From a bacterium (GTDB lineage: Bacteria; Patescibacteriota; Microgenomatia; Levybacterales; UBA12049): DNA of 7,845 nt. Location of the stretch: the NCBI GenBank assembly GCA_021784535.1, contig JAJYHW010000039.1, forward strand, positions 1-7,845. The letters run 5' to 3'. How positions within the stretch are numbered: position 1 is the first letter of the stretch; each line of letters opens with the position of its first letter. Shown in pieces: positions 1 to 5,772 of the stretch. A program made the translations under genes and the position numbers. The notes below the pieces were generated by a model that searched no databases, was not told the origin of the DNA, and worked only from the letters and a program-made list of their open reading frames with translations.

Positions 1-52
1 GATCTGCAACTGCTGTCTCATCGCAACTTGTTTCTATACCTAAAATGAGCAT
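1..52 (-). CDS. tsaD: TsaD N-terminus (tRNA N6-threonylcarbamoyladenosine synthase subunit), cut by window edge
   Basis: Only the first 17 codons lie in the window, read leftward from the ATG at 52-50. They translate to MLILGIETSCDETAVAD, which matches the conserved opening of the TsaD/Kae1/Gcp family (the ILGIETSCDET motif of the ASKHA ATPase fold). In the known family, TsaD transfers the threonylcarbamoyl group to A37 of ANN-decoding tRNAs together with TsaB and TsaE, in the cytoplasm. The start is supported by the family's usual N-terminus and by a TATAAT box ending 5 bases before the ATG. It is the last gene seen in the minus-strand block, 21 bases after the DUF192 gene. The assignment rests on one short but highly diagnostic motif; the catalytic metal-binding histidines lie outside the window. 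Confidence 0.88.
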   Translation of the reverse strand, partial: MLILGIETSCDETAVAD

Positions 53-57
53 ACGTT

Positions 58-66
58 ATTATATCA
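58..66 (-). promoter_or_regulatory. Extended -10 promoter of tsaD, predicted leaderless start
   Basis: On the minus strand the sequence reads TGATATAAT, a perfect -10 hexamer (63-58) preceded by the TGn extension (66-64). Counting from the hexamer, transcription would begin at about 51-52, on the A of the tsaD ATG. No good -35 is seen 16-18 bases upstream, as expected for extended -10 promoters. There is no Shine-Dalgarno sequence. The promoter sits in the 21-base gap after the DUF192 stop codon, so tsaD may be transcribed separately from the genes before it. Confidence 0.55.
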
Positions 67-73
67 CCAGCTC

Positions 74-535
74 TTATTCGAGATTCACTTTTACCGTATC
101 TCCGTTTTTGAAATGATATTGTTTGGATAGTCCTGCGTTGATTTCCAGAACCTGGTTTGCCGATGAGTTTGGAGTATAGATAGGCAGAGTAGTCTTGCTA
201 TTTGTCGGTTTGGGGATATTTTGCAGAATAGTAACGATTTTATTGTTATTAATAAAAATCATATCAAGAGGAAACTGCATATTTTTCATCCAAAAGGCAT
301 AGCGATCCGGAGTTTTGAATATAAAAAGCATTCCCTGATTTTGGGGGAGCGAAAGTCTTCCAGACAGTCCTTGCTGTTGTTGCGCTGAGGTTGTTGCTGT
401 TTCGACAAGAAACGTATGGTTATCAATAGTTACTTTTGATTTAGGGATGGGAGTTTTGTTTATTTGAAAGACTATATATCCGCTAAAAAGAAGAAGGATA
501 ACGATAAAGCCGATTATGATTTTATTAAGACTCAT
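74..535 (-). CDS. Membrane-anchored or secreted DUF192 family protein
   Basis: A 153-residue protein with one hydrophobic segment at residues 5-23 (IIIGFIVILLLFSGYIVF), which is either a signal anchor or an uncleaved signal peptide, followed by a DUF192 domain from about residue 35 to the end. Family hallmarks are visible: QQQGLSGR (53-60), QGMLFIF (67-73), FWMKNMQFPLDMIFI (81-95) and VLEINAG (129-135) near the C-terminus. The domain is expected to face the outside of the cell. No enzymatic role is established for DUF192; it is a small beta-rich domain common in bacteria and archaea. The gene lies 23 bases after the upstream nucleotidyltransferase gene and is probably co-transcribed with it. 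No Shine-Dalgarno sequence precedes the ATG. The start is chosen because it gives a complete hydrophobic leader. The family call is secure; the function is unknown. Confidence 0.88.
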   Translation of the reverse strand: MSLNKIIIGFIVILLLFSGYIVFQINKTPIPKSKVTIDNHTFLVETATTSAQQQQGLSGRLSLPQNQGMLFIFKTPDRYAFWMKNMQFPLDMIFINNNKIVTILQNIPKPTNSKTTLPIYTPNSSANQVLEINAGLSKQYHFKNGDTVKVNLE

Positions 536-540
536 AATGA

Positions 541-554
541 TTTAGCATTTAGCA
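541..554. repeat. Two tandem copies of a 7-mer, TTTAGCA
   Basis: The plus strand reads TTTAGCATTTAGCA, followed by six T residues. It lies in the 23-base gap between the DUF192 start codon and the end of the gene before it. On the minus (coding) strand it forms an AT-rich leader without any Shine-Dalgarno sequence. It is probably chance or old slippage; no function is assigned. Confidence 0.5.
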
Positions 555-558
555 TTTT

Positions 559-1044
559 TTATATCTCATCAAGTAGTTTTATTAGTTTGCTTGTTGACTG
601 ATCGTGAACAGGCATCGTTACATCAATCACTTGCGCTCCGATTTCGTTAGCCTGTCTCTCTTTATGATGCCGATTACTGTCGCCAGTTGTTGTTGCGATT
701 ATAGCAGGTTTCAGGGCAATTACCAGAGTATCGTATGCTTCATCTGTCATGTTAGATTTGAGTAAAATAACGACGTCGACTGTTTCTAGTGCCGCAAGAA
801 TTTTTGCCCTATCCTCCTGTGAGTTGATTGGGCGTCTGGGGCCTTTTGTTGCCGTTATCGTTTCATCTGATTCAAGAAAAACAACGACAGTATCGCCATA
901 CTTTTTTGCTTCTTCAAGAAACGTAATGTGGCCTACGTGGAGCAGATCAAAACAGCCGCCGACCAGAACAATGCGCCTGTTTGCAAAGTGGAGTTTTTTT
1001 GCAACAGCTTCTATCTCTTTTGTGTTGATAATTTTATTTGTCAT
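559..1044 (-). CDS. Cytidylyltransferase-like nucleotidyltransferase (HldE/RfaE C-terminal type)
   Basis: A 161-residue cytoplasmic protein that is a complete single nucleotidyltransferase domain. Visible motifs are GGCFDLLHVGH (29-39), containing the nucleotide-binding HxGH signature (H36, H39), KGPRRPINSQEDR (67-79), and a C-terminal STSKLIKLL (150-158). These line up with the adenylyltransferase half of HldE, where the equivalents are a FDxLHxGH motif, KG..RP, and a C-terminal STT..I. The related HldE enzyme makes ADP-heptose; other family members make CDP-glycerol or FAD. One difference is that the KGGDY stretch of HldE is replaced by TTTGDS (118-123), so the sugar or alcohol phosphate used here may differ. 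No heptose kinase, isomerase or lipopolysaccharide gene is in the window. The gene follows VanW by 76 bases and precedes the DUF192 gene. Domain call firm; substrate unknown. Confidence 0.82.
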   Translation of the reverse strand: MTNKIINTKEIEAVAKKLHFANRRIVLVGGCFDLLHVGHITFLEEAKKYGDTVVVFLESDETITATKGPRRPINSQEDRAKILAALETVDVVILLKSNMTDEAYDTLVIALKPAIIATTTGDSNRHHKERQANEIGAQVIDVTMPVHDQSTSKLIKLLDEI

Positions 1045-1120
1045 AATTTTGGAATATGCAAATATTTTTCAGCATTTATTATTGGACATTTCTCATTGAA
1101 AAGTCTGCATTGATTGCATA

Positions 1121-2602
1121 TTATATCTTTGTACCTTTTAAATATACTGCCTGCCAAGGTTTGTAATTGGAAGTAAATTTATCATAAATTACTACTTCCC
1201 CATTTTCTGTAACGGTTCTCGTGAAGTAGACATCGGCGCCATTGGCAGCAAAATCTACTTGTTTGAGTTGTCCGACAGGAAGGGTTGGATCATCCTGATA
1301 GAGAGGCGGCGGCGCTGGCGTTTGAGATAAGATAACAGGATTAGATATGCTGACTTGCCGGTTCGGATCTCTGGTTCCGTAAAACGCGAAAGTGAGATGG
1401 TCTGAAACAGTATCGATATATGTCTGAATCAAGAGTGCATGTCCGGTATTATTTTTGAATTTTAAATCAACAGTAGGTGAATAAATTGCAGCATCAAATC
1501 CGGGTCCGGAATCCTGCTCATAATATCCGACACGATACGCATGTTGATGCCGTTCAATGATCGGAAGTCCAGCGGAAAGAGCCGCGCGGAAAAGTGTGGT
1601 AGATACTTGACAGACGCCACCTCCGTCGCCGAGTACTGTCCTTCCGTTATCGATAACATAAGCCTGTTTATACCCCGTAAGCGAAGAGATATCTCCAACT
1701 GCTTTATCAAATGAAAAAATTTCACCAGATTTAATGATAATACCATTGAGGCGGCTTGCAGCAAGCGATATATTAAAAACGCGTTCAGGTGCTGAATGAT
1801 AAAATTCAGAAGATCCTTGTGCGATTCTTTCTTTAATTCCCAAATGCGCTGCCTCACTTGCTGCGATTGGAACAGGAAGCGCTTTGACGGGCATAACGAT
1901 TGTCAGTTGTTCTTTTTTATTGACCAACGCGGCATTTTCTAGCTTGACAAGAATTTCCTTTTTCAGAGCTTCTTCATCTAAAATTTTTCCGTTTATCCCC
2001 TGACGGAATGTGATGACTTTGCCATTAAGAAAATTGAATAACGGATCAACAGGTTGTACATTGATTTGCTGTGCGAGTGGTTCAATCAGTTTATTCAATT
2101 TTTGTTCTGAATAATGGTATGCCGGAGGTAAATTGATGGTATTCATATAGGCTTGCAGCATGAGACTCACATTGGTAGGCGTATTGTTGCTGGATCGGCC
2201 GATAGTCATTGCCTGATCTGCGAGTAGCTTGCTATCATAGCCGAAGTTAATTTGTCCGGCAGAGATTGTTGCTGTTATCTGGCCTGATTGAAGAGTAATG
2301 ATAGTTTGTCGGAGCAGATTGTTTTTACGGTCAAAGTAGTTTTGGATCTTTGACGGATTTTGACCGCTGAAATTGACATTGTCTACAAAAACTCCCTCGT
2401 ATATCTTGCCGACATGGAGTTCTTTATAGGCACAATAGAGAAAACTGATGAACAAAAATAATCCTAGTATTCCTCCAAGCGAGAACCAGAAGAAATTTTT
2501 TCCTAGAGATTTGATCAGCTTTTTGTCGAAGCGGATTTTTCTTGGTCTAAATATCTTTTTGCATTTTTTCTCGATATGGTGATACTGAGGTATGATTGCC
2601 AT
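1121..2602 (-). CDS. VanW family membrane protein with YoaR-like and G5-like domains
   Basis: A 493-residue protein. A basic cytoplasmic tail of about 35 residues is followed by one transmembrane segment (about 38-58) and then a long extracellular part. Residues about 65-240 resemble the YoaR/PG_binding_4 domain, a putative peptidoglycan-binding module usually found before VanW. Residues about 255-395 are the VanW domain, with GDGGGVCQVSTTLFRAAL (325-342), ERHQHAYRVGYY (350-361) and the following FDAAIYSPTVDLKFKNNT (369-386). A proline-rich linker (427-433) leads to a C-terminal region (about 440-490) like the G5-type tail of these proteins. VanW occurs in some vancomycin-resistance clusters, but its activity is unproven and there is no van gene set here. 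A role in the cell wall is inferred from domains and topology only. It is the first gene of the minus-strand block and shares a divergent promoter region with the solute-binding protein gene. No intrinsic terminator follows it. Confidence 0.88.
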   Translation of the reverse strand: MAIIPQYHHIEKKCKKIFRPRKIRFDKKLIKSLGKNFFWFSLGGILGLFLFISFLYCAYKELHVGKIYEGVFVDNVNFSGQNPSKIQNYFDRKNNLLRQTIITLQSGQITATISAGQINFGYDSKLLADQAMTIGRSSNNTPTNVSLMLQAYMNTINLPPAYHYSEQKLNKLIEPLAQQINVQPVDPLFNFLNGKVITFRQGINGKILDEEALKKEILVKLENAALVNKKEQLTIVMPVKALPVPIAASEAAHLGIKERIAQGSSEFYHSAPERVFNISLAASRLNGIIIKSGEIFSFDKAVGDISSLTGYKQAYVIDNGRTVLGDGGGVCQVSTTLFRAALSAGLPIIERHQHAYRVGYYEQDSGPGFDAAIYSPTVDLKFKNNTGHALLIQTYIDTVSDHLTFAFYGTRDPNRQVSISNPVILSQTPAPPPLYQDDPTLPVGQLKQVDFAANGADVYFTRTVTENGEVVIYDKFTSNYKPWQAVYLKGTKI

Positions 2603-2625
2603 GATATGAGCAAACGTATTATACT
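2596..2625 (+). promoter_or_regulatory. Promoter of the solute-binding protein gene (TTGCCA, 18-bp spacer, TATACT)
   Basis: The -35 is TTGCCA (2596-2601, one mismatch to TTGACA) and the -10 is TATACT (2620-2625, one mismatch), separated by 18 bp. The -35 overlaps the VanW start codon on the other strand. Transcription would begin near 2632, leaving about 10 nt before the ATG at 2642 and no Shine-Dalgarno sequence. Confidence 0.5.
2618..2623 (-). promoter_or_regulatory. -10 element (TATAAT) for the VanW gene, overlapping the divergent promoter
   Basis: The minus strand reads TATAAT from 2623 to 2618. The predicted start of transcription is near 2611, leaving a leader of about 9 nt before the ATG at 2602, with no Shine-Dalgarno sequence. 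The -35 area falls on the first codons of the divergent gene and matches poorly (TCCATA). The hexamer shares four base pairs with the plus-strand -10. Confidence 0.5.
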
Positions 2626-2641
2626 ATAAGCATACCACATT

Positions 2642-4135
2642 ATGGATGGAGATGTTATTTTTAATCCCTCAGGACAAAATAGTCCGGCGGGCTCACCACC
2701 AAGTAACCAGCAAAATCAACAGATTCAAGGAGTTACTGGGCAGGTGGATCAATCTGCTGATGCTGCACAAACGACAGGCACTACAGTAGAAGTTTCTTTG
2801 GGAAAAGTGCCGCCAGATGGTATTGTCGGCAATATTCTGGGAGGCAGTTTGTTAAAGAAGCTTTTAATTGGTATCGGTGCTATTATTCTTTTGACGTTTA
2901 TTATTATTCTCTTGATCCCCAAAAATCAATCTCAGAAGCCTGTGACGCTGGAATGGTGGGGTTTGTGGGAAGACAGCAGTACGATACAGCCGCTTATTCT
3001 TCGTTTTGAAAAAAGTCATCCGAATATAACAATTACGTATGTAAAAAGTGACCCGAGTCAATATTTGGATAGATTACAGGCACGGATACAAAATGGTAAC
3101 GGGCCGGATATTTTTACATATCATAATACCTGGCTGCCAATGCTTTCAGGTGATTTATCACCGCTTCCTTCTAGTGTAATTACTCCTGATGTCTTTAAGC
3201 AAGCGTATTATCCTGTGATGCAGCAGGATTTGACACAAAACGGCGCTCTTTACGGTATCCCGATGGAAGCAGATACATTGGCGCTTTTTGTTAATTCCGC
3301 ACTGTTTCAGGCAGCAGGAGTTCAGGTTCCAAACAATTGGGATCAATTCGTTAAGGCAGCAAAGCAATTGACAGTCAAAACGCCGGATGGCAAAATCAAA
3401 ACTGCGGGCGCTGCTTTGGGAACTTATAGCAATGTTACTCACGCACCGGATATTATTTCTTTGTTATTTCTTCAGCAAGGTGTGCAGATGAATAATTTAA
3501 CTGCTTCTGCCCAAAATGAATCAGATGCATTACAATTCTATACTTCCTTTGCGCTTGGTCAAAACAACGTCTGGGATGGAACGCTTGATAATTCACAGCT
3601 TGCATTCAGCAAAGGTAATCTGGCAATGTATTTCGGATTTTCCTGGGATGTCTTTGCTATCCAGAAGCTCAATCCTAACTTGAATTTCAAGATATATCCT
3701 GTTCCCAATTTATACGGGAAGAAAACAACAGTAGCGAGTTACTGGGTAGAGGGCGTATCAGCAAAAAGTCCTCATCAAAAAGAAGCAATGGAATTTATGC
3801 AATATTTGGCGCAGAAATCAACAGCTCAGCTTTTTTATACCGAGACAGCTAAGACGCGAGCTTTTGGCGAACCCTATGCGAGACGTGATCTGCAAAGCAG
3901 TTTGAAAGATAATCCGCTGGTGTATCCTTTTGTTAGTCAGTTAAATGACGCAGGCTCATCTTTTTTTGCCAGCGATACGCATGATGGCAACACGGGATTA
4001 GATTCGCAGATGAATAGCTATTTGCAAACAGCGGTAAATTCTATATTAAACGATAACAGTTCAGTTGATTCATCTGTGCAGGCTTTAAATAGCGGGGTCT
4101 CACAGGTGCTTCAGAAGTATGGACAGCCTCAGTAA
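2642..4135 (+). CDS. Membrane-anchored extracellular solute-binding protein, family 1
   Basis: A 497-residue protein. Residues 1-68 are a low-complexity tail rich in Q, S, P and G; residues about 71-93 (LLIGIGAIILLTFIIILLIP) form one transmembrane helix; residues about 100-495 are a family-1 solute-binding fold of the kind that delivers sugars to ABC importers. Supporting stretches are TLEWWGLWE (102-110), FEKSHPNITITYV (122-134), NGPDIF (153-158), YGIPMEADTLALFVN (204-218), AFSKGNLAMYFGFSW (321-335) and a late KEAMEFMQYLA (380-390). Unusually, there is no lipobox and I find no cysteine at all, so the protein is held by a helix rather than a lipid, with a long tail probably on the cytoplasmic side. 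No ABC permease or ATPase gene is adjacent, so the transporter partner is unknown. The ATG at 2642 is the first in frame and lies about 10 nt after the predicted transcription start. Confidence 0.88.
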   Translation: MDGDVIFNPSGQNSPAGSPPSNQQNQQIQGVTGQVDQSADAAQTTGTTVEVSLGKVPPDGIVGNILGGSLLKKLLIGIGAIILLTFIIILLIPKNQSQKPVTLEWWGLWEDSSTIQPLILRFEKSHPNITITYVKSDPSQYLDRLQARIQNGNGPDIFTYHNTWLPMLSGDLSPLPSSVITPDVFKQAYYPVMQQDLTQNGALYGIPMEADTLALFVNSALFQAAGVQVPNNWDQFVKAAKQLTVKTPDGKIKTAGAALGTYSNVTHAPDIISLLFLQQGVQMNNLTASAQNESDALQFYTSFALGQNNVWDGTLDNSQLAFSKGNLAMYFGFSWDVFAIQKLNPNLNFKIYPVPNLYGKKTTVASYWVEGVSAKSPHQKEAMEFMQYLAQKSTAQLFYTETAKTRAFGEPYARRDLQSSLKDNPLVYPFVSQLNDAGSSFFASDTHDGNTGLDSQMNSYLQTAVNSILNDNSSVDSSVQALNSGVSQVLQKYGQPQ

Positions 4136-4222
4136 TAAAAGTCTACTGAAGTACTTGATTTCACGTTTTCACTCGGCATAAAATTTTTCTCCGTTGCAAT
4201 TCGTGCTATTTTATTTTTTAAT

Positions 4223-4229
4223 GGAGGTG
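4223..4229 (+). promoter_or_regulatory. Strong Shine-Dalgarno site for the 4235 gene
   Basis: GGAGGTG lies with 7 bases between GGAGG and the ATG at 4235, which fixes that start over an out-of-frame ATG at 4221. The site contrasts with most neighbours, which lack any Shine-Dalgarno sequence. A possible extended -10 (TGCTATTTT, 4204-4212) would place the transcription start near 4219, just upstream of it, but its -35 is poor. Confidence 0.75.
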
Positions 4230-4234
4230 CTCAA

Positions 4235-5176
4235 ATGCAACCGAAAAATTTTATGCCTCGTTTAATCTTTCAAAAATTTTCTCCTGTCAGACGGGCGATT
4301 CTCACGACACTTCTTTATAGTGATATTTTTTCTTTTCCTCTCACAAAAGATGAATTATGGAAGTATTTGATATCTGAAAAAAAGATACCGCAAAACGAAT
4401 TTGATAAGAACGTACAGTCCTTAAAAAAGTATATTGCATCCAAAGACGGTTATTATTGTTTGCGGGGGCGGGAAAAAATTATTACTCAGCGTATAAAACA
4501 GCTTGCTGAAGTGCAAAAGAAAGTAAGACGTGCTTGTTTTGCGGCTTCCAAACTTGCGGTGATTCCGTCAGTGTTGTTTATCGGCATCACCGGCGGTTTA
4601 GCAGCAGGGAATGTGGACGCGGATGATGATATTGATTTTGTGATTATTACAAAAAAAGGAACACTTTTTATGACACGACTTCTTGTACTTATAATTTTAG
4701 AATCGTTGAGGATTCGACGGTTCAGGAGTCAAAAAAAAACGGCAAATACCATTTGTACAAATTTGTTATTTGATGAAACAGTGCTTGATTGGTTTGTAAA
4801 ATATAACGATGTTTATACTGCGAGAGAGATTGCTCAGATACTTCCGCTTTTTGAAAGAGATGCTATGTATCGAAGATTCTTTAGAACAAATAATTGGATC
4901 AGACATTTTTTGCCAAACGCGAGCAGGCAGGCATTTATTCAGTGTAATCAAAATATGGGTAATAAGAAAAATAAATTTTTTATAGAGAAATGTATACTGA
5001 ACCGGTTTACTGAAGCGGGGTCGCGTATGGTGCAGATTGGTATTATGAAGAAACATCAAACAAGAGAAGTTCTGCAAAGACATATGCTTGCATTGCACCC
5101 ATATGACTATAGGACTAAAGTGCTAAGTCAATTAAGGCTAAAAATGCGGGAATTCGGTTTATTGACAAAGTTTTAA
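4235..5176 (+). CDS. Uncharacterised protein: winged-helix-like N-terminus plus nucleotidyltransferase-fold domain
   Basis: A 313-residue, strongly basic cytoplasmic protein. Residues about 18-85 look like a winged-helix module (AILTTLLYSDIFSFPLTKDEL, followed by helices and a YYCLRG strand). Residues about 110-185 carry the polymerase-beta-type nucleotidyltransferase signature: ITGGLAAGNVDADDDIDFVI (118-137), with the glycine pair G120-G121 and the carboxylates D132 and D134 in the D-h-D pattern expected to bind metal. A hydrophobic helix (147-158) and a conserved-looking C-terminal half follow (VYTAREIAQILPLF 193-206; WIRHFLPN 221-228). From memory, this architecture recurs as an uncharacterised family in CPR genomes, often close to glycosyltransferase genes. 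The nucleotide and acceptor are unknown, and no obvious antitoxin or toxin partner is adjacent. Codons 166-168 run through nine A residues (4731-4739). The start is set by the GGAGG site. Confidence 0.72.
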   Translation: MQPKNFMPRLIFQKFSPVRRAILTTLLYSDIFSFPLTKDELWKYLISEKKIPQNEFDKNVQSLKKYIASKDGYYCLRGREKIITQRIKQLAEVQKKVRRACFAASKLAVIPSVLFIGITGGLAAGNVDADDDIDFVIITKKGTLFMTRLLVLIILESLRIRRFRSQKKTANTICTNLLFDETVLDWFVKYNDVYTAREIAQILPLFERDAMYRRFFRTNNWIRHFLPNASRQAFIQCNQNMGNKKNKFFIEKCILNRFTEAGSRMVQIGIMKKHQTREVLQRHMLALHPYDYRTKVLSQLRLKMREFGLLTKF

Positions 5177-5190
5177 ATATTCTTTATACT
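5162..5190 (+). promoter_or_regulatory. Strong sigma-70-type promoter of greA (TTGACA, 17 bp, TATACT)
   Basis: A perfect -35 (TTGACA, 5162-5167) is followed by a 17-bp spacer and TATACT (5185-5190). The -35 lies inside the last codons of the upstream gene, before its stop at 5174-5176. The predicted start is near 5197, giving greA a leader of about 69 nt, much longer than the other leaders in this window. Confidence 0.72.
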
Positions 5191-5205
5191 GGCTCAGACT
5201 TACAT

Positions 5206-5253
5206 AAGACACGATCTTGTCCAAATATTTTTATAGGCTGACGTGTCTTTTTT
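5206..5253 (+). terminator. Inverted repeat plus T-tract before greA: terminator or leader attenuator
   Basis: AAGACACG (5206-5213) is exactly complementary to CGTGTCTT (5242-5249), and the T-run continues to 5253 (six T in all). The loop is long (28 nt), so the stem is not very stable and confidence is moderate. It could end transcripts of the upstream gene. Because the predicted greA transcription start (about 5197) lies before it, it could also act as an attenuator giving a leader RNA of about 57 nt. The left arm can alternatively pair with a nearby TTGTC (5217-5221) in the imperfect palindrome GACACGATCTTGTC (5208-5221), which would compete with the terminator stem. Confidence 0.45.
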
Positions 5254-5254
5254 A

Positions 5255-5260
5255 TAAGGA
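5255..5260 (+). promoter_or_regulatory. Shine-Dalgarno site of greA
   Basis: TAAGGA lies 5 bases before the ATG at 5266 and directly after the T-tract of the leader hairpin. It supports this start codon, which also gives the usual GreA N-terminus. Confidence 0.65.
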
Positions 5261-5265
5261 ATAGT

Positions 5266-5733
5266 ATGAACGGTAAAAAAATATATTTAACGAAGAAGGG
5301 TCTTGAAGATTTACAGAAGGAACATGATGAGATGGTCGCAAAGCGGCGCCCTGAGGTTGTTGAGCGTCTTTCCGCGGCAAGAGACATGGGAGACCTTTCG
5401 GAAAATGCTGAGTATACCGCTGCGCGTGAGGAGCTGGCTTTTATTGACGGAAGAATTGAAGAGCTGGAAGGATTGTTAAAACAGGTAGAATTGATTAGTG
5501 ATGGAAATCATAAGACATATGCTGTTGATCTTGGTTCGTCAGTGGTTGTGAAGATCGGTGAGAAAAAAGAGACTTTTACAGTTGTGGGCGAATGGGAAGC
5601 GGATCCGTCAGAGAAGAAAATTTCTCATGAATCTCCTCTTGGAAAAGCACTTCTTGGTAAAGCTGTGGGTGATGAGATTGAAGTTGAAGCACCTGCTGGT
5701 AAAATGCTCTACAAAATCGTCTCCATTAGCTAA
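5266..5733 (+). CDS. greA: Transcription elongation factor GreA
   Basis: A 155-residue protein, close to the usual 155-160 for GreA. It enters the secondary channel of RNA polymerase and stimulates cleavage of backtracked transcripts. Residues 1-75 form the antiparallel coiled coil, with YLTKKGLEDLQKE (7-19) and, at the tip, GDLSENAEYTAARE (42-55). D43 and E46 match the two acidic residues (D41 and E44 in E. coli) that position the catalytic metal, so it should be active. Residues about 82-155 are the FKBP-like C-terminal domain, with SPLGKALLGKAVGDEIEV (123-140) and a final YKIVSIS. The gene has its own strong promoter, a leader with a possible attenuator, and a Shine-Dalgarno site, so it is probably regulated apart from the gene before it. 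The SGNH hydrolase gene begins 39 bases after its stop. Confidence 0.96.
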   Translation: MNGKKIYLTKKGLEDLQKEHDEMVAKRRPEVVERLSAARDMGDLSENAEYTAAREELAFIDGRIEELEGLLKQVELISDGNHKTYAVDLGSSVVVKIGEKKETFTVVGEWEADPSEKKISHESPLGKALLGKAVGDEIEVEAPAGKMLYKIVSIS

Positions 5734-5757
5734 TAAGTTTTTTAAATAATTGGTTAC

Positions 5758-5766
5758 TGCTATAAT
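5758..5766 (+). promoter_or_regulatory. Extended -10 promoter of the SGNH hydrolase gene, predicted leaderless
   Basis: TGCTATAAT is a perfect -10 (5761-5766) with the TGn extension. The predicted start of transcription is 5773, the A of the ATG. The -35 area is only a T-run (5738-5743). There is no Shine-Dalgarno sequence, and an in-frame TAA (5743-5745) blocks a much longer protein. Confidence 0.6.
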
Positions 5767-5772
5767 TATCTC

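Noticed and set aside
1085..1105. Imperfect hairpin after the VanW stop codon as a terminator
   Set aside because: The stem is interrupted by a mismatch and is not followed by a T-tract on the minus strand, so transcription probably continues into the next gene.
749..1113. Plus-strand open frames opposite the HldE-like gene
   Set aside because: They lie antisense to a well-supported gene with clear family motifs, give low-complexity S/F/C-rich products, and have no recognisable domain.
1121..2602. Vancomycin resistance locus
   Set aside because: VanW-domain proteins are widespread without resistance, and no vanA/B ligase, vanH, vanX or VanRS genes are present.
4178..4214. ATAAAAT / ATTTTAT inverted repeat with a following T-run, as a terminator of the solute-binding gene
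   Set aside because: The 7-bp stem is entirely A/T with a loop of over 20 bases and would be unstable; the T-run is explained by general AT richness.
4221..4234. ATG at 4221 as an alternative start
   Set aside because: It is out of frame with the nucleotidyltransferase protein and lies within its Shine-Dalgarno region.
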